Shown: one piece after another, positions 16,973 through 25,423 of the stretch
How positions within the stretch are numbered: the first letter of the stretch is position 1
How the letters are laid out: each line of letters begins with the position of its first letter
NCBI RefSeq assembly: GCF_003130405.1
Contig: NZ_QEAS01000026.1
Span: forward strand, 19,045-75,993
From: Pararcticibacter amylolyticus
Lineage (GTDB): Bacteria; Bacteroidota; Bacteroidia; Sphingobacteriales; Sphingobacteriaceae
Length of the DNA: 56,949 nucleotides
Direction of reading: 5' to 3'
Position numbers and translations under genes: made by a program
Notes under the pieces: model-generated
Told to the model about the DNA's origin: nothing
The model's input: the letters and a program-made list of their open reading frames with translations, nothing else
Database searches by the model: none

Positions 16973-19183
16973 ATGCAAAAAATATTCGCATTAATTTGCT
17001 TCATGACCGTTCTGACAGTCAGAGCTCAAAACAAAATTTTCGTAAGCCAGGCCAGATTTCAGACAGGAGACAATTCCGCCTGGCTGAAGCCTGATTTCGA
17101 CGATTCAGGCTGGAAAACGATCAACACGGACCGCCATTGGGAGAAACAGGCAATAGACTACAATGGGTATGCGTGGTACCGGTTTCATGTTAACATCCCT
17201 TCATCTTTCCGGGATAAATCTGTGTTAAAAGATACCCTGGTGGTATATCTCGGCTATATTGATGACTGCGATGAATCTTTCCTGAATGGCCGGCCAATTG
17301 GTAAAACAGGAACGATCCCCTCAGAAAATATAACGTACCAGTCGGCTTACAGCACAGAAAGAACTTACCGTATTCCGCTGAACAGGATGCAGATAAACTG
17401 GGACGGCGATAATGTACTGGCAGTACGGGTATATGACGGGGGCGGCGACGGTGGATTCAACAGCACTAAGCCTTACATCAAAATACAGGATATTGCCGAT
17501 AAGATCGTTGTTGACAAGAGTAAGGGCTTTCGTTTTTCCGGCAGTGTTGCCTCCAAAGCGATCAGCGTGCTCAACAGGAATAAAATGGCCGTTGCCGGTA
17601 CCCTTAAGGTAATTACCAGGGACGACCGTACACGAAAGATCATCTCCGGCAAAGAATATGCGGTAAGTTTACCGGCTGGCGGGAGCAAAATCTATCAGGT
17701 AACCGGCAACAACCGGGAGGGACTGACAATGTCGTATGTGTTCACAGAGAATAGGTCAGGCGGGAAGGTGGAGGCCGATGATCCTATGCCCTATATTCTT
17801 ACGCCAAAAGCATCGCCGAAGCCGCGGATAAACGGAGCCATGATAGCCGGGGTGAGACCCGGATCTCCTTTCCTGTATAAGATTGCTGCTACCGGCAAAA
17901 AGCCTTTGCAGTACAGTGTTGCATCTCTGCCTGAGGGCTTGCGGATTGATAAAACGAATGGCATTATCAGCGGCTCGATCGCAAAGACAGGGGAGTACCC
18001 GGTAAGAATAACCGTTGCTAATTCCCTGGGCAAGGATGAACGTGTTATGACCATAAAAGCCGGAGACTTACTTGCGCTTACACCTGCTATGGGATGGAAC
18101 AGCTGGAACTGCTGGGGGCTTTCCGTCAGTTCGGATAAAGTGAAAAGCTCTGCGCAGGCATTGATAGATAAAGGGCTGATTGATCATGGATGGAGCTACA
18201 TGAATATCGACGACGGATGGGAGTCGGAAAAACGGAATGCCGACGGGACGATCAGTACCAACGAAAAATTTCCGGATATGAAAGAGCTTGGCGACTGGCT
18301 TCACAGCCATGGGCTGAAGTTCGGCATCTACTCATCTCCCGGACGGCTCACCTGCGGTGGATACCTGGGATCGCTTGGATACGAGCTGCAGGATGCACAA
18401 ACCTACAATCAGTGGGGTGTGGACTACCTGAAATACGACTGGTGTTCTTATGGCGAAGTTGCCGGCAGTGATACATCGAGAGCAACTTACATGAAGCCCT
18501 ATATCGTGATGCAGAAAGCATTGAGGGATCAACCCCGTGATATCTACTACAGCCTCTGCCAGTATGGAATGGGGGATGTTTGGAAGTGGGGACCCGAGAC
18601 AGACGCCAACAGCTGGAGAACCACGGGTGATATTACGGATACCTGGGAAAGTTTATACGACATCGGCTTCCGGCAGTACAGGATCTCTGATTATGCTAAA
18701 CCCGGAAGATGGAACGATCCGGATATGCTGATAGTCGGCAAGGTAGGATGGAGCGGCAATCTGAGGCAAACCAGGCTTACCCCGAACGAACAGTATACTC
18801 ACATTACCTTATGGAGCCTGCTCGCTTCGCCGCTGCTAATTGGGTGTGATATCAGCCAGCTCGACGACTTTACTCTTAGTTTGCTCACGAATGACGAAGT
18901 GATAGCCGTTAACCAGGACGTGCTTGGGAAACAGGCAAAACTCGTTTTTACGGGGGATGAATACCAGGTATACGCAAAAGAACTGGAAGATGGGAGTAAA
19001 GCAATCGGCGTTTTTAATCTCTCAAACGATTATAAAGCGGTGAACATTAAATGGGATGATCTTAAAATTGGCCGGGTCAAATCTGCCCGTGATTTGTGGA
19101 GGCAAAAGGATATGGCGGGAGTTGGGGCAACATTTACTTATACGCTGGCACCGCATGGGACAGTGATGATGAAGGTGAAGTAG
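16973..19183 (+). CDS. Secreted GH27 alpha-galactosidase with N-terminal beta-sandwich domains
   Basis: This enzyme releases terminal alpha-linked galactose and probably acts in the periplasm or outside the cell. A signal peptide covers residues 1-18. Next comes a galactose-binding-like beta-sandwich (about 20-170; AWYRFHVNIP, YIDDCDESFLNGRPIG), then a putative Ig-type domain (about 280-360; LPEGLRIDKTNGIISGS). The GH27 barrel starts near 365 with MGWNSWNCWGL and NIDDGWE. The nucleophile is Asp489 in YLKYDWC and the acid/base is Asp584 in WNDPDM. A short C-terminal beta domain ends the protein. It is not in an operon with a SusC/SusD pair. The overall length (736) is longer than plain GH27 because of the two extra domains. 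Confidence 0.92.
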   Translation: MQKIFALICFMTVLTVRAQNKIFVSQARFQTGDNSAWLKPDFDDSGWKTINTDRHWEKQAIDYNGYAWYRFHVNIPSSFRDKSVLKDTLVVYLGYIDDCDESFLNGRPIGKTGTIPSENITYQSAYSTERTYRIPLNRMQINWDGDNVLAVRVYDGGGDGGFNSTKPYIKIQDIADKIVVDKSKGFRFSGSVASKAISVLNRNKMAVAGTLKVITRDDRTRKIISGKEYAVSLPAGGSKIYQVTGNNREGLTMSYVFTENRSGGKVEADDPMPYILTPKASPKPRINGAMIAGVRPGSPFLYKIAATGKKPLQYSVASLPEGLRIDKTNGIISGSIAKTGEYPVRITVANSLGKDERVMTIKAGDLLALTPAMGWNSWNCWGLSVSSDKVKSSAQALIDKGLIDHGWSYMNIDDGWESEKRNADGTISTNEKFPDMKELGDWLHSHGLKFGIYSSPGRLTCGGYLGSLGYELQDAQTYNQWGVDYLKYDWCSYGEVAGSDTSRATYMKPYIVMQKALRDQPRDIYYSLCQYGMGDVWKWGPETDANSWRTTGDITDTWESLYDIGFRQYRISDYAKPGRWNDPDMLIVGKVGWSGNLRQTRLTPNEQYTHITLWSLLASPLLIGCDISQLDDFTLSLLTNDEVIAVNQDVLGKQAKLVFTGDEYQVYAKELEDGSKAIGVFNLSNDYKAVNIKWDDLKIGRVKSARDLWRQKDMAGVGATFTYTLAPHGTVMMKVK

Positions 19184-19220
19184 GTTTTAATAAGCGTGCA
19201 AATTCATCAAATGGTTATTA

Positions 19221-19268
19221 AAATATAGAACATTTATTTAGAATCATTTTAAATAATGTTCTATATTT
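19221..19268. promoter_or_regulatory. 14-bp inverted repeat overlapping a -7 element
   Basis: AAATATAGAACATT (19221-19234) and AATGTTCTATATTT (19255-19268) are perfect inverted repeats with a 20-nt spacer that can itself pair (ATTTA/TAAAT). The right arm overlaps a TAnnTTTG element at 19262-19269. It could be an operator for the gene at 19333 or a terminator for the GH27 gene. Confidence 0.5.
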
Positions 19269-19269
19269 G
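19262..19269 (+). promoter_or_regulatory. Bacteroidota -7 element of the DUF6686-like gene
   Basis: TATATTTG is an exact TAnnTTTG match 63 nt before the ATG at 19333. It is covered by the right arm of a 14-bp inverted repeat. Confidence 0.45.
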
Positions 19270-19332
19270 ATCCGTCAGGTCCCATAGAAGAACCGGCGAG
19301 CGACCCTACAGATCACCAGATAATGAATTTGT

Positions 19333-19650
19333 ATGTGCAGAATAAGAATATTAAGTAGCGTTGAGCAAACTGTTGTAAGCGATTGTTTAGATTGCCATTG
19401 CATGAATATATGGCACAACAACCTGCTGCTGAATTTTACAAAAGAAGAGTTCTTATCGTTCAGAAAGGTTATTAACGACCTTGTGTTCGGGGATAACAGC
19501 CTTCCTTTTCCCGATGATATAGACCGGATCATCCTGCGGACTCCTAACCGTGACATCAGCTTTACCTTTGCAGAATTTGATTTCGAGCAGTTTAAGCAGG
19601 CCATGGATGAAGCGATCTACTTTTCTGAAATTTATTCGATGATGCAGTAG
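19333..19650 (+). CDS. Small conserved protein, DUF6686-like
   Basis: The product has 105 residues. A cysteine cluster near the N-terminus (VVSDCLDCHCMNIWHNNLLL) is followed by FTKEEFLSFRKVINDL and ILRTPNRDISFTFAEFDFEQFKQAMDEA. The layout matches small Bacteroidota proteins that I remember as DUF6686: a CxxC-type motif, one beta-meander and two helices. The family name is from memory. It may bind a metal through the cysteines; no function is known to me. It is monocistronic, with a promoter-like element at 19262. Confidence 0.75.
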   Translation: MCRIRILSSVEQTVVSDCLDCHCMNIWHNNLLLNFTKEEFLSFRKVINDLVFGDNSLPFPDDIDRIILRTPNRDISFTFAEFDFEQFKQAMDEAIYFSEIYSMMQ

Positions 19651-19725
19651 GCTGTATGTACAGCATGATCCGGGGGAACAGATGCCAGGCTTTTCCCTTA
19701 CCACCGCCAATTCCCCGGATTTTTA

Positions 19726-19733
19726 TATCTTTG
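19726..19733 (+). promoter_or_regulatory. Bacteroidota -7 element upstream of the cobalamin riboswitch
   Basis: TATCTTTG matches TAnnTTTG exactly and sits just before the riboswitch, so transcription would start about where the aptamer begins. Confidence 0.6.
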
Positions 19734-19739
19734 CCCAGC

Positions 19740-19905
19740 GTTGGTTTCTGTTCCTGTATCGGATCAGAATTAAAAGGGAATCCCGGTGTGAATCCGGAAC
19801 TGTCCCGCAGCTGTAAGCTCTGAAACCAAAATCCATTCTTTTGGCCACTGTAAATCGGGAAGGCCGGGTTGAGGGGAGCAAGTCAGAAGACCTGCCAATG
19901 CTGAA
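19740..19905 (+). ncRNA. Cobalamin (vitamin B12) riboswitch
   Basis: The conserved core is readable: GGGAATCCCGGTGTGAATCC followed by GGAACTGTCCCGCAGCTGTAA (about 19776-19818), and the B12-box-like AGCAAGTCAGAAGACCTGCC at 19878-19897. These are the sequence signatures of the adenosyl/hydroxocobalamin aptamer. The distance to the next start codon (20016) leaves about 110 nt for an expression platform. B12 would repress the downstream lipoprotein gene, as is usual for the class. Confidence 0.93.
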
Positions 19906-20015
19906 TGTTTATTCATGGCTTCCGGGGATTGAAGCTGGAATGAAGGTACTTACCGGGTATCTGCATTTTAGAATTTCGATATACCAGCATATTTACATTC
20001 GTGTTTAATCTGAAT

Positions 20016-21140
20016 ATGAGAACACAATATAACACACATCGTAAAATTACCGCGCTGGTAATAGCTTTTTCAACATTGTTCGTCTTTTCCTGTAAGAAGG
20101 ACAAAGAGCAGGATGGACTGGATAAGATTGACATATCTGCCAGTGCACAGGGCGACATAGCACTGGGTGATACCGTACTTTTTAAGGTAAAAGCACCTCA
20201 GGGCTTAACTTACAAAGGTGTATGGAAGGTAAATGACGAAACCGTATCCGAAGCCGACAGCCTGGTTCTGTTAAAATACAAGGCAGGGACATACGCGGTT
20301 GAATATGTCGCTTCTGCTGAAGGGAGTAGCTCAAGCAAAAAAATCACCGTAAATGTTCTGCCCAAAACCACACCTGTATCCGAAGCGAATAAGATGTATG
20401 TTTCCAGCCTGTTTGAATATCTGCCGGCGCCGGGACAGTATATCAACGTGAACGTTGGAAACCTGGAAAGTGCAGCAGGAATATTGGGAAAGCGGGGAAC
20501 TGTCACCCTGGGTGCCTGGGGAGGATATATCGTACTGGGGTTTGATCACAAAGTACCGAACGTAGCCGGTAAGGAAGACATTATCATTTACAATAATGCC
20601 GGCTTGATTTCTGAACCGGGTGTAGTCTGGGTGATGGAAGATCAGAATGGAAACGGCAAGCCGGATGATACCTGGTACGAGCTTAAGGGCAGTGCTTCGG
20701 CGATGGCAGGTTATGTCCGCAATTACTCTGTTACTTACACCCGTCCGAACCCTATTACAGGAGATGTGCCGTGGAAAGATAATAAGGGCAATACCGGTGT
20801 GGTGAAGACCAATAGCTATCATCCTCAGACTTATTTCCCGTTATGGATAAGCGGCAATGAATACACCCTGACCGGAACTTCCCTGCCTTCCGTTAATATC
20901 AATATGTCTAATCCTTCTTACATCACCAGTTCTCCGTTTGAATACGGTTATGCCGATAATGCGAGAGAAGGATTCGATAAGCTGGATATATCAAACGCAA
21001 TAGATGCCAGCGGAAACAGCGTGAATTTACAGGGAATTCATTTCATTAAGATCCAGACCGGTATTCAGGCAAACATGGGCTGGTTAGGGGAACTTTCTAC
21101 GGAAGTGCTGGGAGTAGCAGACGCCAGCCTGGTGAAGTAA
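20016..21140 (+). CDS. B12-regulated surface lipoprotein with Ig-like domain
   Basis: The product is a lipoprotein (signal with FVFSC, Cys26 or so) with an N-terminal Ig/PKD-like domain of about 85 residues (DISASAQGDIALGDTVLFKV). A larger domain follows, starting SLFEYLPAPGQYINVNVGN, with GTVTLGAWGGYIVLGFDHKVPN and DQNGNGKPDDTWYELKGS. It resembles the 'cell surface protein' often encoded beside TonB-dependent B12 receptors in Bacteroidota. Its gene follows a cobalamin riboswitch, so a role in capture of cobalamin or its precursors at the cell surface is likely but inferred. I prefer the ATG at 20016 to the GTG at 20001. No BtuB, BtuF or ABC gene is adjacent. It does not look like the beta-propeller BtuG. 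Confidence 0.85.
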   Translation: MRTQYNTHRKITALVIAFSTLFVFSCKKDKEQDGLDKIDISASAQGDIALGDTVLFKVKAPQGLTYKGVWKVNDETVSEADSLVLLKYKAGTYAVEYVASAEGSSSSKKITVNVLPKTTPVSEANKMYVSSLFEYLPAPGQYINVNVGNLESAAGILGKRGTVTLGAWGGYIVLGFDHKVPNVAGKEDIIIYNNAGLISEPGVVWVMEDQNGNGKPDDTWYELKGSASAMAGYVRNYSVTYTRPNPITGDVPWKDNKGNTGVVKTNSYHPQTYFPLWISGNEYTLTGTSLPSVNINMSNPSYITSSPFEYGYADNAREGFDKLDISNAIDASGNSVNLQGIHFIKIQTGIQANMGWLGELSTEVLGVADASLVK

Positions 21141-21160
21141 GCACCCCGACATTTAACAAA

Positions 21161-21212
21161 TTTACCAAAAGAGCTCTGTCCTTATAAACAAGAACAGAGC
21201 TCTTTTGGTAAA
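21161..21212. terminator. Bidirectional terminator hairpin
   Basis: TTTACCAAAAGAGCTCTGT (21161-21179) and its exact complement (21194-21212) form a 19-bp stem with a 14-nt loop between two convergent genes. Each strand ends in a T-rich arm, so it can stop transcription in both directions. Confidence 0.9.
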
Positions 21213-21235
21213 TTACAGATTTAGTTCGTTTTATC

Positions 21236-23743
21236 TTACTTTATCTCCAGCTCTGCCTCAACACCTTCGAGCCAGGGCGATGAGAACCGTACCTGCACTT
21301 TTTCACCCGCTTTTCCGCTTGCCCGGATATAAGCGATCATTTTTCCATGATACACTCTTTGGCGGTTATCCGTGTAATCAGACATATCTGAGTTATCGCC
21401 CGCCTCAAGGCCAAGCAGATCTGCTGGTCCCATTATTTTGCAGGTCACCTCGTTATCAGAAAGCATCACGGGCACACCATCCTCGTCAACCACCTGCAAG
21501 GCTATCTGGGCCACACCGCCATTTGCTGTTATACTTTTCTCTGATGAGATGATCCGGAGGGCTTTAGGCCTTTTTGAGGACTGAATACTGTAGCGGCATG
21601 TTTCTTTACCGTGCTCATCCAGGCCAACAACTTCCAGTTTCCCATTCGCGTAGGGGATATCCCAATGGATGATCCCATGCTCGTCATTGTGTACCAGGGT
21701 TTTACCAATGGTCTTTCCGTTTAGTTCCAGGCGGGCTTTTGCTGCATTGGTGTAGCATACCACCCTTATTGACTGGCCTTCCTGGTAGTTCCAGATGGGC
21801 CAGGCATCCATAGATGGGACCTTTTCCTCTCCGTTATCCTGGGCGTTTTCTGCTTCCATTGCCGACCACACATCTTTGGCCTGCTGCACGCGCTCTTTTC
21901 CCGGAGTTGGGTAGGTGCCGATGTAAGCCACTGGCTTATCTGCCCATAGTGCCTGGCGGAAATGGCCACGGGGCTTTATAAATCCGCCAAAGTCCAGCAG
22001 CCCGGAATAGAACCCCCGTGAAGGCCATCTTCCGGACTCTCCCAGGTAATCGATGCCGGTCCAGAGGAATTGTCCGAAAATGTGTTTATTATCCCTCACT
22101 GCTTTCCATGCTTCGAAGTCATGCCGGTTCTCGCTGCCATAGATCACTCTTTTCGGGTATTTTACATGGTCAGTCTGGTAACGGCTCTCGGTATAGTTAT
22201 AACCGGCGATATCAAGAGCAGAAGGATATTCAGTTTCGTTGGACATCGCTACACCTGCTAGCCCTGCCGTGACAGGCCGGCTTCTGTCGTACGTTCTTAC
22301 AACAGCAGCCAGGCGTTTTGCGATATCACCAAGTCTGCCGGCATCAGGAGCGTCCTTCTTATATCCCCCGAAAATTGGCTGTGTAAAACCGCCTTCGCGA
22401 CTTCCGTCCAGCACAGGGTGGGAGTAGGGATCATTAGGATAATCCACCTCGTTGCCGATGCTCCAGGCGAATACAGAAAGATGATTCCGGTCGCGCTTCA
22501 CCATGTCGGCCAGGTCTTTCTCTCCCCATTCTTTGAAGAAATCGAAATTACCGTCGAAGCCCGGCGTACCTACATTCCATCCCTCCAGCCATTTGCGTTT
22601 CGGAAACTCCCACTCGTCAAATGCTTCATTCATCACCAGCAAACCCAGTTCGTCGCAGAGTGCATATAAGCCCGGGGCCTGGGGATTGTGACTGGTGCGG
22701 ATAGCATTACACCCGAGCTCTTTTAAGGTAAGCAGCCTGCGCCGCCACACTTCCGGATACACCTCTGCTCCGAGTACTCCTGAGTCATGGTGCAGGCATA
22801 CGCCTTTTATCTTCATCCATTGCCCGTTGAGCGCAAATCCTTTGCCGGGATCAAATGTAAACGTGCGGAAGCCGGTGGTGACAACCGACTGGTCAATTAC
22901 TTTACCATCCTGCAGAACGGTTGTGCGTAATTTATATAAAGCAGGACTGTTCAGGCTCCATAACTGTGGTTGTTTCACCGCGAGGCTAAACTTTACCTTG
23001 TTCCCGTTACCTGCATTTACTGCAATTTTACTGGTTTTATTTGCTGCTGTACGTCCGTCGGGAGCGATCAGCTCATTCCGGATCGTCAGACTTGCATTGC
23101 GTGAAGAGCTGTTCGTCAGGCTGATCTCTGTATGGAGCGATGCCTGGTTCCCTTTTACTTGCGGGTAGGCATATACGCCCCACTGATCAATATGTACCGG
23201 GTTTGCCGATACTAACCAGACATCTCTGTAAATGCCGGATCCGGTGTACCAGCGGGAATCTGCCGATTTGCTGTGGTCTACCCGTACTGCAATGATGTTT
23301 TCCGCACCATACCGGATATACGGGGTAGCGTCGTACAGAAAGGAGATATAGCCGTTTGGACGGATGCCGAGCGAATGTCCGTTAATGAATACCTCGCTGC
23401 GGTTGTACACTCCTTCGAAATAAAGGAATGTTTTCTTTCCTTCGCTGTCCTTAGGAACAGTCAGCTTTTTCCGGTACCAGCCGATGCCTCCCGGTAAATA
23501 TCCGGTAGCACTGGCGAGGCTCGGGCTCAGGGCTTGTTTAACACTCCAGTCATGAGGCAGGTTCACCCGCTGCCACGACTGGTCATTTATGTCCGGAGTT
23601 TCTCCGTTTTTTACGTCGCCGAGGTGAAACAGCCAGTCAGCATTGATTTTTTCCGGCTGGCCGAAGCCCGGCTGTGCATGCAGGAAGACGGGCACGGAAA
23701 GGAGAAATAATAGCCAGATCGGGAAGAGGGATGTCGGTTTCAT
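21236..23743 (-). CDS. GH2 family beta-galactosidase-like glycoside hydrolase
   Basis: This is an exo-acting beta-glycosidase, probably a periplasmic beta-galactosidase. The signal peptide ends near LHAQ (residue 24). Domains in order are a sugar-binding jelly roll (WLFHLGDVKNGETPDINDQSWQRVNLPHDW), an Ig-like domain, and the TIM barrel. The acid/base is Glu432 in AWSIGNEVDYP and the nucleophile is Glu538 in YGSENRHD. A DUF4982-like beta domain follows (AWPIWNYQEGQSIRVVCYTNA), then a final Ig-like domain. Length (835) is typical. It is the last gene of the HTCS-linked locus, 27 nt after the GH30 gene. Beta-glucuronidase or beta-mannosidase activity cannot be excluded by eye. Confidence 0.9.
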   Translation of the reverse strand: MKPTSLFPIWLLFLLSVPVFLHAQPGFGQPEKINADWLFHLGDVKNGETPDINDQSWQRVNLPHDWSVKQALSPSLASATGYLPGGIGWYRKKLTVPKDSEGKKTFLYFEGVYNRSEVFINGHSLGIRPNGYISFLYDATPYIRYGAENIIAVRVDHSKSADSRWYTGSGIYRDVWLVSANPVHIDQWGVYAYPQVKGNQASLHTEISLTNSSSRNASLTIRNELIAPDGRTAANKTSKIAVNAGNGNKVKFSLAVKQPQLWSLNSPALYKLRTTVLQDGKVIDQSVVTTGFRTFTFDPGKGFALNGQWMKIKGVCLHHDSGVLGAEVYPEVWRRRLLTLKELGCNAIRTSHNPQAPGLYALCDELGLLVMNEAFDEWEFPKRKWLEGWNVGTPGFDGNFDFFKEWGEKDLADMVKRDRNHLSVFAWSIGNEVDYPNDPYSHPVLDGSREGGFTQPIFGGYKKDAPDAGRLGDIAKRLAAVVRTYDRSRPVTAGLAGVAMSNETEYPSALDIAGYNYTESRYQTDHVKYPKRVIYGSENRHDFEAWKAVRDNKHIFGQFLWTGIDYLGESGRWPSRGFYSGLLDFGGFIKPRGHFRQALWADKPVAYIGTYPTPGKERVQQAKDVWSAMEAENAQDNGEEKVPSMDAWPIWNYQEGQSIRVVCYTNAAKARLELNGKTIGKTLVHNDEHGIIHWDIPYANGKLEVVGLDEHGKETCRYSIQSSKRPKALRIISSEKSITANGGVAQIALQVVDEDGVPVMLSDNEVTCKIMGPADLLGLEAGDNSDMSDYTDNRQRVYHGKMIAYIRASGKAGEKVQVRFSSPWLEGVEAELEIK

Positions 23744-23770
23744 ATTTGTGTGTGCTTGTTTCGGAACCTA

Positions 23771-25369
23771 TTATTTTAAATTATAAACAACTGTAACCAC
23801 TGACCCGGGGTTTACTGTAATGGGGCTTTGCCCGCCGGCGATCGTTCTTTCAGCCATGTCCTGGCTTGCACTGGTGGTATAAGCTTTAATATCTGCAATC
23901 TCTGTATCTTTGATGAGGGCTTTTGCGTCAAACTGCTGGGTGGAAAGATTGGTATACACCGCTACAATTTTCTTACCATCGGGGGAGATAAAGGCACTGC
24001 CGAACAGGTCTTTTGAACTGCCCTGGATCTGCAGGTCAACGCGTTTATATCCGGGCCTTATGAATAAACTGTAATTCCCCAGTACCCAGAGGGTTTTCGT
24101 GGCAGTATGGGTTCCCGATTGCCGGATATCTCCGTAATCGCCGCCTGCCGGTGTTACTTTTATGAGGAGGAACCTGTTCTTATGTCCCCACCTTTCAGCA
24201 GACAGCGCTGTCCAGTACGACCACGAAGAGACATTGGCGTACACCAGGTCACAATTTATCACTTTAGACATATAGAGTGCTATATCCATGTAGGATGCTT
24301 TGTCAAAGCCGGGAAATTCATTTTCACTATAGCCATCTCCCAGCATGCTCCATTCGGTCTGCCAGGCTTTAAGTCCCGCTGCTTTAGCGCTTTGGTCAAC
24401 TTTAGTCCTGGTGGAAACCAGGGATTGCCAGGTGCCGTCAGTCCAGTAACTATGACCGGCTATAACAGGTGCTACATGCTCCAGGTTACCCACATAGTTG
24501 GATGAAGCAGAATTGAACAGGTTGCTGATCACATTCTTGCGACCGGGATCACCGTCAGCCTCGTAGACATCGTTCCAGGCAGCCGACTCAGCCAGCAATA
24601 TTTTGGTATTAAGGCCTTTATCTTTAATCGCTTTGTCCAGTTCCACCGTCAGCTTTTTTATCTCACTGTTTTGCCAGGCAGTCCCTTCCTGTCCCGGTTC
24701 ATTCCAGTTATGCTGGGGTTCATTGACGGGGCTGATGTAGTCAAAACGGGTGCCGTTATTATTGAAATGTTGCAGGACTGAAGCCATATACTCTGCAAAA
24801 TCATCATAATGCTCATCTTTCAGATTCGAGTATGCACCCATGCCGGAATATCCCTTGCCGTTCCTGGTAAAGTTAACCGGCGGGGTATTGCTGAACATTA
24901 CAAACTGTTCGCAACCGTAGCTTTTGGCTTTGTTCAGGAAGTATTGCTGTCCGGCCTGTTTCGTCCAGTCTATTGATCCGGTAACGGGGTCGATAAATGC
25001 TTCGGCCCGCCTGCTTATGTCTTCAATGTCACTGGCTGCTCCCTGCTGTGCGGTTCCGCCTCCCAGGTTGAATCTCCATCCTGAAAGTCCGATTCCCTCG
25101 GGCTGCCCGTTTTCTACACGCTTTGAAAACAATAACTTCGCAATCCCTTCGCGCTCACTATCTGACCAGCTGTTGCCGATATAATTGGCGTACCAGCAAT
25201 CCGAAGCTGCAAAACTTTCAATGGTCTGGTATTTTTTCGTGATATCGATCACCACTTTTTCTTCCCCGTTACTGACGGTCCTGGTATCCGGAGCTATAGT
25301 AGGGGCAGGGGCTTTGTTACAGCCAGTTGCAATAGCCGATACCAGGAGCAGAATTTGTTTGATGTTCAT
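23771..25369 (-). CDS. GH30 family lipoprotein, probable endo-beta-1,6-galactanase
   Basis: A lipobox ATGC (Cys17) predicts a lipid-anchored enzyme, probably at the cell surface. The protein has the GH30 fold, a TIM barrel plus side beta-domain. Hallmarks are KYQTIESFAASDCW, GLSGWRFNLGGGTAQQG, SPVNEPQHNW with acid/base Glu217, and AWQTEWSML with nucleophile Glu339. The C-terminal beta domain has GNYSLFIRPGYKRVDL and is typical of the family. The LSGWRFN and NEPQHNW patterns resemble fungal and bacterial endo-beta-1,6-galactanases (GH30 subfamily 5); subfamily placement is by eye. Beta-1,6-glucanase is the main alternative. The gene sits between SusD and GH2 genes, which fits a surface endo-enzyme feeding the SusC/SusD pair. 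Confidence 0.88.
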   Translation of the reverse strand: MNIKQILLLVSAIATGCNKAPAPTIAPDTRTVSNGEEKVVIDITKKYQTIESFAASDCWYANYIGNSWSDSEREGIAKLLFSKRVENGQPEGIGLSGWRFNLGGGTAQQGAASDIEDISRRAEAFIDPVTGSIDWTKQAGQQYFLNKAKSYGCEQFVMFSNTPPVNFTRNGKGYSGMGAYSNLKDEHYDDFAEYMASVLQHFNNNGTRFDYISPVNEPQHNWNEPGQEGTAWQNSEIKKLTVELDKAIKDKGLNTKILLAESAAWNDVYEADGDPGRKNVISNLFNSASSNYVGNLEHVAPVIAGHSYWTDGTWQSLVSTRTKVDQSAKAAGLKAWQTEWSMLGDGYSENEFPGFDKASYMDIALYMSKVINCDLVYANVSSWSYWTALSAERWGHKNRFLLIKVTPAGGDYGDIRQSGTHTATKTLWVLGNYSLFIRPGYKRVDLQIQGSSKDLFGSAFISPDGKKIVAVYTNLSTQQFDAKALIKDTEIADIKAYTTSASQDMAERTIAGGQSPITVNPGSVVTVVYNLK

Positions 25370-25423
25370 GTATAACTTTATTTAGGCCCCTCAGGGTATG
25401 AGGGGCCGGTCAATTGATTCCTT

